Shown in pieces: positions 57,802 through 64,000 of a stretch of 64,000 nucleotides of DNA. The DNA lies in NCBI GenBank assembly GCA_002319965.1, contig DCJQ01000017.1, positions 1 through 64,000 on the forward strand, read 5' to 3'. Position numbers and translations under genes: made by a program. The notes beneath the pieces were generated by a model. The model saw only the letters and a list, made by a program, of their open reading frames with translations, made no database searches and had not been told where the DNA came from. Position 1 is the first letter of the stretch, and every line of letters begins with the position of its first letter. Source of the DNA: Megasphaera sp. UBA1696 (GTDB lineage: Bacteria > Bacillota > Negativicutes > Veillonellales > Megasphaeraceae).

Positions 57802-58677
57802 ATGAAGGTCAACGGAAATGGACAAGTCATGCTGGCCGGCATCCTATGGGGGACCATCGGCATCTTTATTTGGTATATGGAAAAGGCCGGGGCATCCGTC
57901 GAATGGATCAGTTTCTTACGGGTGTTTTTTTCATGGCTCATCTTAGTGGCCTTCGTCGGTTGGCGAAACGGCCCGGCTTCGATGAAGGTGACGCCTAAAA
58001 TCATGGTCTACTGCGCCCTGTTAGGACTCATCTGTCACGGTATCTATAATATTTTTTACAGCCTGGCCGTCACGTCCATCGGCGTGTCCCTCAGTGCCGT
58101 CCTGCTCAATGTGGCCACCGTTTTTACAGCCGTCTTTTCAGCCCTCTTCTTTCAGGAACAGATTACACCTTTGAAAGGGCTGGCGCTGGCCATCAACATC
58201 GTCGGCTGCATCCTGGCCGTTACCGGCGGCACCTTTGACCTTTCGGTACTTTCCCTGTGGGGCCTTGGCTGCGGCATCATGGCCGGCCTCTGTTATGGCC
58301 TGACGGCTATCATCGGCAAGGTCGCAGGTCACGGCACCGACGCCTTCGTCATGAGCCTGTGGAGTTTCTTTTGGGCCGCCCTATGCCTCCTCGTTTGGAT
58401 TCTATGGCAAGGAGGGCCCATGGTCATGACGCCGTCCGTGTTAGGAATGGGCTTTTTCTACGCCCTCATTCCGACTGTCTTGGGCTATATCCTGTATTAC
58501 CTGGGCCTTCAGCAAATCGATGACCTGAGCAAAGTCCCCGTCCTGGCCTCCTTAGAAACAGCCGCCGCCGTCATCCTGGGCATGAGCCTTACCGGCGACA
58601 TCCTGAACCTGATAAATTTCCTCGGCATCGCCCTCATCATCGCGTCCCAGTGGTTGATCGGGAAAAGCCGCCGATAA
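57802..58677 (+). CDS. EamA/DMT-family transporter
   Basis: 291 residues with ten predicted membrane helices in two EamA repeats; the second begins near the glycine-rich WGLGCGIMAGLCYGLTAIIGKVAG. Substrate unknown; such carriers often export amino acids or metabolites. ATG 57802 behind AAAGGAGGTATCGTT. The divergent LysR gene probably regulates it. Confidence 0.88.
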   Translation: MKVNGNGQVMLAGILWGTIGIFIWYMEKAGASVEWISFLRVFFSWLILVAFVGWRNGPASMKVTPKIMVYCALLGLICHGIYNIFYSLAVTSIGVSLSAVLLNVATVFTAVFSALFFQEQITPLKGLALAINIVGCILAVTGGTFDLSVLSLWGLGCGIMAGLCYGLTAIIGKVAGHGTDAFVMSLWSFFWAALCLLVWILWQGGPMVMTPSVLGMGFFYALIPTVLGYILYYLGLQQIDDLSKVPVLASLETAAAVILGMSLTGDILNLINFLGIALIIASQWLIGKSRR

Positions 58678-59290
58678 TCGCTGCGTACTTAGTATAAAGG
58701 TGATTCTGTCTCGTCGTGACGATTGGGAAGCCTTCCCCAATTTAGCGAAAGCGATGAATCGACTTTCTAAGAAATTTCGGTTGTGCCGGGCATCTTTATT
58801 TGGAGCCCGATTTACGAAACGGATACCTCATCCGATATTAAAGTTTGTCATGACGATCATCCCCGGTATCGGAGCCGTAGTCCTATTTACGGGAGGATAA
58901 AACACCGCTCTCTAGAAGGCGTTTTTCCGGAAGGCCGGGTACATTTACAGGCTCTCCTTGAGGCAGGTCTGAGACATCATAATTTCTCAGGCTGCTTGAA
59001 GGGGAGTATTTTTTATGTGTGAAAATCGTGCAGCCATAAATGATTGCTGCAACATTCGGGCGTATTACCCCCCCTGATGGAAGGGAAGGCCGGCGAGGGG
59101 GTGGTATATAAAAAATATCATCGGCTATCGGCGGCGGAAATGATGTATGTTATATTTTCAAGTGTATACTTGACGGACAGCTGTTCACGATATCGTCATT
59201 CTTGTATTTTTTTCAGCATCCCAAAGCAGATGCGGCAAAGGGTTCCGTGATTTATTGAAAGTGAATATCTTATGCGTTTCGATGGTCGCC
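58678..59290. other. Gene-poor gap before the PTS locus
   Basis: No gene I can support. A 66-codon frame from GTG 58700 to 58900 (MILSRRDDWEAFPNLAK... ending FTGG) and an overlapping frame to 59022 lack a proper start and known relatives; they may be the remains of a decayed gene. A hairpin CTGAGA/TCTCAG lies at about 58969-58990. Confidence 0.5.
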
Positions 59291-59349
59291 GTTTCCGTAA
59301 ATTGCGGAAATAAAACCGTCTATGATGTAAATACGGAAACTGTTATAAT
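59291..59349 (+). promoter_or_regulatory. Promoter and TTTCC/GGAAA dyads of the PTS regulator
   Basis: TATAAT (59344-59349) without a clear -35. GTTTCCG (59291-59297) pairs with CGGAAA (59305-59310) and also with CGGAAAC (59334-59340). The sequence GGAAATAAA after the first dyad recurs at 61884-61892. This fits an activator or autoregulator site overlapping the -35 region. Confidence 0.55.
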
Positions 59350-59387
59350 AAAATGAACAATATTATGCATATATATCATAATATTAC

Positions 59388-59455
59388 GGTATGCACGGCG
59401 TTGTGGTATATACGATATTGCCGTATATACGCTGTTGCGGTATATACCGATACCG
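59388..59455 (+). repeat. Four 17-bp tandem repeats in the PTS regulator leader
   Basis: Copies at 59388-59404, 59405-59421, 59422-59438 and 59439-59455 run end to end: GGTATGCACGGCGTTGT, GGTATATACGATATTGC, CGTATATACGCTGTTGC, GGTATATACCGATACCG. Copies 3 and 4 contain perfect 10-bp palindromes (CGTATATACG, GGTATATACC). They lie between the -10 and the start codon. Confidence 0.8.
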
Positions 59456-59486
59456 AAATTTCCATACAAAAGGGGGAATTCGTTGT

Positions 59487-61412
59487 ATGGACAAAAATTT
59501 ACGAAAGAAAAGGATCATAGAGCTTCTCATTACCCGTCCGGAAGGCATGACCGGTGAGGATATTGCCACGCATATCGGCGTTTCTTCCCGTACTGTCCGA
59601 TCGGATATAAAAAAGTTACAGGAATGGTTGCAGCCCTTTAAAAGCGAAATCATTGCTGCCCCCAATAAAGGATATCGATTGGAAGCGAAGGAACCGAGAG
59701 AAATGCTCCTTCAATTTTCTGATGAATCTACGTCTCAGGTAGGTATGGTACAGTCTGTATCACAGCAGAATTATATTGTCGGTCGGTTTATCGTAGCCTG
59801 CCTCGACGATGATTCGGTTACGCAGATGAATCTTTCAGAAGCCATGCATGTCGGTATTTCGACGATAAAAAAATACCTTGCCGAAACGCGGCAGAAATTA
59901 GCGGAATGGAACCTGACATTGGAGCAGTATAAAACAGAAGGCCTGCGAATCGCCGGTGAAGAAGGAAATATCCGCAGCTTTATCGTCGATTATCTTCAAG
60001 AGGTGGAGAATCCCCTCGTTAAAGAACGGATTTTCTCGCATACGTCGGATGTACAGTATCAAGATCTGCTGCTGAATATTTCCGATGTCCGCAATCTGCC
60101 TTTTACTGATACGGCACAGCATAACCTTATCGTACAGGTTGCCTTGTCGGTATTGCGGTCACAGCGGGGGCATACCCTGGCGATTACGTCCAGTCTGGCC
60201 CAAAAGCTGGAGGTATCCTTTGAGAACGAGACGGCAAAGAAAATCGCCAACAGCATTAACGAAAAGCTGTCCATCGATTTGCCCTTTAGCGAGGTATTTT
60301 ACTTGACTCAGTGCCTCTTGACGGGGAAAAAGTTCCACGATGGTGAAACGGGATTGAACGATGATCACATCCGGCAATTGGTAGAAACCATACTGGACAG
60401 GGTCGATGAAAAGTTCGGTCTCGATTTTAGCGACGATTCGTACTTGAAAGAAGGGCTCATGCTGCATTTGCGCATTGCTATTGCCCGTGTCCAGTTCCAC
60501 ATGGCCATACGGAATGAACTTCTAGAAACGGTAAAGCATGACTATCCCGTTCCCTTCCAGATTTCCGTCTATGCCGCAAAGGTTGTGAGCGATATCGAAG
60601 GGGTCCAGTTTAATGAAAATGAGATCGGCTATATTGCCCTCCATTTTGGAGCTGCCATGAGCCGGAACAGCATGATGGATCTCGATGAAGTGAAACGGGT
60701 ATATATCGTCTGCTCGGCAGGACTTGGGGTTTCGATGCTTTTAAAGGCCAAGGTTCGGGAACATTTCCGCAACAGCATACAAGTCGTCGACGTCCTGCCT
60801 GCATACAAGGTGACCCAGGATATCATCGATGATGCAGATTTTATCTTTTCTACGGTACCCTTACCGATGGAATCGCCGAAAATCTTAAGCGTCAACCACA
60901 TGCTGCAAAAAGAAGATATCGAAAAAATCCAGCGCGTCGTCTTCCATCGTCAAGATGAAGTCGGCAGTGATGATTTGATGCGGGGCTTTTTCCATAGTAA
61001 TTCCTTCTTCCTTGATAAGGATTTTAAAACGAGGGAAGAATGCTTGGAATTTCTCACGGATCAAGCCGTTCAAGGCGGCTATATGGATGAACAGAGCAAG
61101 CAATCCGTCTTTGAACGGGAACAACTCAGCTCGACGGCCGTCGGCAGCCTGGCTGCCTTGCCTCATGCCATGGATACGGAACATGTCAAATCCAATATTT
61201 CTGTGCTGACCTTGCAAAAGCCCATTCCTTGGGGCGACATGCAGGTACAGATCGTCTTTTTATTGACCATTGAACAAGAAAAATCGGCACTGTGGGAAAA
61301 GGTATTCTTGCGGCTGTACCATTTCATCAAAGACGGAAATGGTGCCGAGCAAATGCGGAAAATTCGGGATTTTGAACAATTTATGAACCTCTTTGCCGAG
61401 GTGATACCATAA
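59487..61412 (+). CDS. PRD-containing transcriptional regulator (MtlR/LicR type)
   Basis: 641 residues in the order: two N-terminal helix-turn-helix units (MTGEDIATHIGVSSRTVRSDIKKLQ and NLSEAMHVGISTIKKYL), two PRD modules with histidines (about residues 180-400, GYIALHFGAAMSR in PRD2), an EIIB-like domain (VYIVCSAGLGVSMLLKAKV, about residue 415) and an EIIA-like domain with the active His in AALPHAMDTEHV. PTS phosphorylation of the PRD, EIIB and EIIA domains would set its activity. It most likely activates the adjacent EII genes. I chose ATG 59487 (AAAGGGGGAATT); the longer frame from 59391 runs through the tandem repeats. Confidence 0.9.
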   Translation: MDKNLRKKRIIELLITRPEGMTGEDIATHIGVSSRTVRSDIKKLQEWLQPFKSEIIAAPNKGYRLEAKEPREMLLQFSDESTSQVGMVQSVSQQNYIVGRFIVACLDDDSVTQMNLSEAMHVGISTIKKYLAETRQKLAEWNLTLEQYKTEGLRIAGEEGNIRSFIVDYLQEVENPLVKERIFSHTSDVQYQDLLLNISDVRNLPFTDTAQHNLIVQVALSVLRSQRGHTLAITSSLAQKLEVSFENETAKKIANSINEKLSIDLPFSEVFYLTQCLLTGKKFHDGETGLNDDHIRQLVETILDRVDEKFGLDFSDDSYLKEGLMLHLRIAIARVQFHMAIRNELLETVKHDYPVPFQISVYAAKVVSDIEGVQFNENEIGYIALHFGAAMSRNSMMDLDEVKRVYIVCSAGLGVSMLLKAKVREHFRNSIQVVDVLPAYKVTQDIIDDADFIFSTVPLPMESPKILSVNHMLQKEDIEKIQRVVFHRQDEVGSDDLMRGFFHSNSFFLDKDFKTREECLEFLTDQAVQGGYMDEQSKQSVFEREQLSSTAVGSLAALPHAMDTEHVKSNISVLTLQKPIPWGDMQVQIVFLLTIEQEKSALWEKVFLRLYHFIKDGNGAEQMRKIRDFEQFMNLFAEVIP

Positions 61413-61487
61413 GGATCAACGAAGCTCCTGCTACAGGGCTGCGTCCCATATAAATCATAATATTTGAAAACGTAAGGAGATGTTACT

Positions 61488-61778
61488 ATGAATGCGAAAA
61501 AAACTGTTTTAATTGCCTGTGGTACCGGCATTGCCACGTCTACGGTTGTCAGCACGGTTGTACAGAAAATTGCCAATGAAAACGATTTGAACGTGGATAT
61601 CATCCAGTGCAAAATGATGGAAGTTCCGGGCTATGCAGACCGGGCCGACCTCTTGATTACGACGACGGTCGTCGATAAGGATCAATATAAGTTCCCTGTC
61701 ATCGGCGGTCGGCCTTTCCTTACGGGGATTGGAAAAGACAAGGTAATTGCGGAAATTGTTGAAGTACTCAAAGCATAA
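61488..61778 (+). CDS. PTS EIIB, galactitol-type, first copy
   Basis: 96 residues with the active Cys11 in VLIACGTGIATST, followed by VPGYADRADLLITTTVVDKDQYKFPVIGGRPFLTGIGKDK. The type resembles GatB. It is transcribed with the regulator and cut off from the EII operon by a terminator. By my count 79 of 96 residues are identical to the second copy (62538-62828). Confidence 0.9.
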   Translation: MNAKKTVLIACGTGIATSTVVSTVVQKIANENDLNVDIIQCKMMEVPGYADRADLLITTTVVDKDQYKFPVIGGRPFLTGIGKDKVIAEIVEVLKA

Positions 61779-61805
61779 TATTACAGGGAGACCCTTTTTG
61801 AAAAG

Positions 61806-61836
61806 AGCGGCGGTGTCAAAACTGCCGCTTTTTTTA
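61806..61836 (+). terminator. Terminator after the first EIIB
   Basis: Stem AGCGGCGGT/ACTGCCGCT (one G-T pair) with a 6-base loop and seven T. Confidence 0.9.
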
Positions 61837-61864
61837 TTTTTTAGGACAGGATTCTTTGTAAGCA

Positions 61865-61931
61865 TTTTCCGCAATTCGATTTAGGAAATAAATCGGCGAA
61901 TCGACTACGAAAAATTTCCGCATGCGTGGAA
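61865..61931 (+). promoter_or_regulatory. TTTCC/GGAAA sites upstream of the EIIA gene
   Basis: Site A: TTTCC (61866-61870) and GGAAATAAA (61884-61892). Site B: TTTCC (61915-61919) and GGAA (61928-61931). The same half-sites and the GGAAATAAA extension occur at the regulator promoter. Confidence 0.5.
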
Positions 61932-62040
61932 GTAACTATAACTATGAGGGAAAGTTCTCACTTGGTATACTGTAGTCAGCTAAGGAGAAAGGCACACAAC
62001 AGAACCATAAAAATTATCACATAAAGAAAAGAGGATGCAT

Positions 62041-62514
62041 ATGGATAGTACAATACAGCAGGAGCTCGTTCTCCTCAATGTAGAAGCCACAGACAAATTC
62101 GATTTATTAGAACAGTTAGCCTGTCATTTGCAAAAGCTGGGGTATGTCAAGGATAGCTATAAGGATGCTGTCATTGCCCGGGAAAAAGTCTTTGCTACGG
62201 GCCTGCCGACTGTCGCAGGGGGGGTAGCGATTCCCCATACGGATGCCGAACACGTAAATGAACCGGCCATCTGCTTCGCTCGTTTAACGAAGCCTGTCGA
62301 CTTTGTCATCATGGGTGACGATGAAGAAACCGTTTCCGTCGATTTGGTGGTTATGTTAGCTATGAAAGAGCCGCACGCACAAATCGATCTCCTGCAGAAC
62401 CTTATGGGAGTTTTCCAAGATGAGGATGCGCTTACCTATCTGAAAACGCAAAATGACAAACAGAACATCGTAAACTTCATAAAAGAACGTGTCTTTAACA
62501 ACTCAGCAGAATAA
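62041..62514 (+). CDS. PTS EIIA, galactitol-type
   Basis: 157 residues, EIIA domain 2 fold, with the phosphorylated His66 in GGVAIPHTDAEHV and the typical ending YLKTQNDKQNIVNFIKERVF. It passes phosphate from HPr to EIIB. ATG 62041 follows AAAGAGG at 62028-62034; ATG 62035 touches it. Starts the EIIA-EIIB-EIIC operon. Confidence 0.92.
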   Translation: MDSTIQQELVLLNVEATDKFDLLEQLACHLQKLGYVKDSYKDAVIAREKVFATGLPTVAGGVAIPHTDAEHVNEPAICFARLTKPVDFVIMGDDEETVSVDLVVMLAMKEPHAQIDLLQNLMGVFQDEDALTYLKTQNDKQNIVNFIKERVFNNSAE

Positions 62515-62537
62515 TAGTGTATAAGGAGGAACTTATC

Positions 62538-62828
62538 ATGAATACGAAAAAAACAGTCTTAATTGCTTGTGGTACCGGTATTGCTACGTCTACGGTGGTC
62601 AACAGCGCCGTACAGAAAATTGCCAAGGAACATAACTTAGATATCAATATGATTCAGTGCAAAATGATGGAAGTACCCGGCTATGCCGATCGTGCCGATC
62701 TTTTGATCACGACGACCGTCGTCGATAAGGACCAGTATAAATTCCCCGTCATCGATGGCCGCCCCTTCCTTACGGGAATTGGAAAAGACAAAGCCATTGC
62801 AAAAATTATCGAAGAATTAAAAAGTTAA
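62538..62828 (+). CDS. PTS EIIB, galactitol-type, second copy
   Basis: 96 residues, active Cys11 in VLIACGTGIATST. It is nearly identical in its core to the first copy; differences cluster at residues 22-38 and near the C-terminus. ATG 62538 follows AAGGAGGAACTT. It is placed where gatB normally sits, between EIIA and EIIC, so it is the likely working subunit of the permease. Confidence 0.92.
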   Translation: MNTKKTVLIACGTGIATSTVVNSAVQKIAKEHNLDINMIQCKMMEVPGYADRADLLITTTVVDKDQYKFPVIDGRPFLTGIGKDKAIAKIIEELKS

Positions 62829-62859
62829 TAGAGGTGTCTTATAAAGGAGGTTTCATAAA

Positions 62860-64000
62860 ATGGAACAATTAACACCCATGGTACAAGCGTTCTTAGCACT
62901 TGGCCCTACCGTTATTTTACCCGTATTTATTTTCTTCATCGGCTTACTGTTCCGTGTTAAACCGGCAGAATCCTTCCGCTCCGGCCTGACTATCGGCGTT
63001 GGTTTTGTAGGAATCAACTTGGTTGTCGCCTTGTTAGTCGACAACTTGGGACCGGCAGCACAAGCCATGGTTGCTAACTTCGGCATCCAGTTGACGGCTA
63101 TCGATGTCGGCTGGCCGGGCTCGGCAAGTATTGCCTGGGCATCGCCGATCGCAGCTGCGATTCTCCCAATCGGCTTGTTAGTAAACTTCGTCATGTTGGT
63201 CACCAAGACGACCAAGACGATGGACGTCGATATTTGGAACTACTGGCACTTCACGTTCTGCGGTGCCTGCGTTTATGCCTTGTCGAACAGCTTCATCATG
63301 GCTATCCTTGCCGCTGTTCTCTTCGAAATCGCCATCTTGAAAATCGCAGACTGGACGGCCCCTTATATGGAAACCTACTTCGGCCTCGAAGGGATTTCCG
63401 TACCGACCGGTTCGGCAGCTTCGTATGCAACTATTGGCGTTCCCCTTATCTGGCTTATCCAGAAGATTCCTTTCATTAAAGACCTCAAAGCAGACCCGGC
63501 TTCTATTCAGAAACGCTTCGGTATCTTCGGCGAACCGATTTTCATGGGCTTGTTCTTAGGTATCATCATCGGTGCGCTTGCCGGCTATAACCCCGGTAAA
63601 ATCATCCAGGTCGGCATGGCCATGGCCGGCGTCATGGTTCTCATGCCGCGTATGGTTAAGCTTCTCATGGAAGGCTTGATTCCCATCTCGGAAGGGGCTC
63701 GTGAATTTTTACAGAAACGCTTTGGCGAAGATTCGGAAAATGCTAAGATTTACATCGGTCTCGACGCAGCGGTTACAACCGGTCATCCTGCTGTTATCGC
63801 AACGGCCCTGATTCTCGTCCCGCTTACCTTGTTAATGGCGGTTATCCTTCCCGGCAACATCGTGCTGCCCTTTGGCGACTTGGCGACCATTCCCTTCTTC
63901 GTCGCGATGATTGTAGCTGCCGCCCGCGGCAACATCATTCACTCCGTCATCGCCGGCGTCGTTGTAATCAGCATATCCTTACTCATTGCTTCGTTTATGG
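62860..64000 (+). CDS. PTS EIIC, galactitol-type permease (3' end outside the window)
   Basis: At least 380 residues, open to the window end. Hydrophobic, many membrane segments, starting MEQLTPMVQAFLALGPTVILPVFIFF. Motifs of GatC-type permeases: WPGSASIAWASPIAAAILP, PTGSAASYATIGVPLIWL, GIFGEPIFMGLFLGIIIGALAGY and VLPFGDLATIPFFVAMIVAA. It moves the sugar alcohol and phosphorylates it through EIIB. The true substrate may be galactitol or another polyol or sugar. ATG 62860 follows AAAGGAGG. Confidence 0.93.
   Translation, partial: MEQLTPMVQAFLALGPTVILPVFIFFIGLLFRVKPAESFRSGLTIGVGFVGINLVVALLVDNLGPAAQAMVANFGIQLTAIDVGWPGSASIAWASPIAAAILPIGLLVNFVMLVTKTTKTMDVDIWNYWHFTFCGACVYALSNSFIMAILAAVLFEIAILKIADWTAPYMETYFGLEGISVPTGSAASYATIGVPLIWLIQKIPFIKDLKADPASIQKRFGIFGEPIFMGLFLGIIIGALAGYNPGKIIQVGMAMAGVMVLMPRMVKLLMEGLIPISEGAREFLQKRFGEDSENAKIYIGLDAAVTTGHPAVIATALILVPLTLLMAVILPGNIVLPFGDLATIPFFVAMIVAAARGNIIHSVIAGVVVISISLLIASFM

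Noticed and set aside
58700..59022. Frames of 66 and 79 codons in the gap before the PTS locus
   Set aside because: They overlap in different frames, have no plausible start signal and resemble no family. Possibly a decayed gene, but that cannot be shown.
59388..59455. CRISPR array
   Set aside because: The repeats are directly adjacent with no spacers, only 17 bases long, and there are no cas genes.

Overview
The window reads as a chromosomal segment of an anaerobic, roughly 50% G+C bacterium. The gene content and order point to the Negativicutes, and a Megasphaera-like Veillonellaceae is my best guess. The supporting features are a pyruvate:ferredoxin oxidoreductase, two thiolases side by side, class III (anaerobic) ribonucleotide reductase, late cobalamin assembly genes, and a Firmicutes-type nusB-xseAB-ispA-tlyA-argR-recN cluster. 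This placement is inference, because no 16S rRNA gene is present. No phage, insertion sequence, CRISPR array or defence system was recognised. The gene density is that of a core chromosome.

Layout. 1-4.9 kb: 3' end of nifJ (PFOR), a phosphatase, a small acetyltransferase, a nitroreductase and a standalone rpsD with a structured leader. 4.9-7.1 kb: a membrane-anchored DnaQ-fold protein that has lost most catalytic residues, a secreted protein and an unknown acidic protein. 7.1-10.5 kb: moaB/mogA-cobU-cobS-cobC (molybdenum cofactor and cobalamin nucleotide loop), then a pseudouridine synthase. 10.5-21.1 kb: peptidase, efp, two Asp23 proteins, nusB, a TsaD-like protein, xseAB, ispA, tlyA, nadK, an MnmM-like methyltransferase, argR and recN. 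21.1-24.2 kb: lysine/DAP operon dapB-asd-dapA, then tRNA-Arg. 24.3-30.0 kb: LysR/MFS divergent pair, a lipoprotein, a DEAD-box helicase and a pair of related membrane proteins. 30.1-33.1 kb: arginase-fold protein, PaiA-like acetyltransferase and PotE antiporter, a plausible polyamine neighbourhood. 33.2-33.65 kb: a hairpin-rich intergenic element. 33.8-36.4 kb: two acetyl-CoA acetyltransferases in tandem.

36.4-37.5 kb is an AT-rich gap. 37.5-39.8 kb: an unknown protein, a DUF1653 protein and the infC-rpmI-rplT operon, with an attenuator-type leader and an ATT start for infC. 39.9-45.9 kb: a cysteine-motif protein, tRNA-Pro, tRNA-Ser, an esterase, a zinc-ribbon membrane protein, tex and a PerR-like regulator. 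46-51 kb: DNA repair genes nfo-sbcD-sbcC. 51-52.7 kb: YbaK deacylase, a glyoxalase-like protein and tcdA. 52.7-55.6 kb: nrdD-nrdG behind a promoter with three NrdR-box-like sites. 55.6-56.8 kb: a 57-residue Cys-Cys protein and a ThiS-ThiF fusion protein. 56.8-58.7 kb: LysR/DMT divergent pair. 59.3-64 kb: a galactitol-type PTS locus (PRD regulator, EIIB, EIIA, a second EIIB, and EIIC cut by the window end).

The least ordinary features are mostly regulatory. They are a 17-bp tandem repeat array of palindromic TATATAC units ahead of the PTS regulator, TTTCC...GGAAATAAA dyads shared by two PTS promoters, a three-segment complementary leader ahead of the 57-residue protein, the mutually exclusive hairpins ahead of infC, and large dyads ahead of the thiolases. 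At protein level the degenerate exonuclease and the duplicated EIIB stand out. I did not find a clearly novel multi-gene system. The 57-aa protein/ThiF pair and the PTS regulatory architecture are the best candidates for something undescribed.
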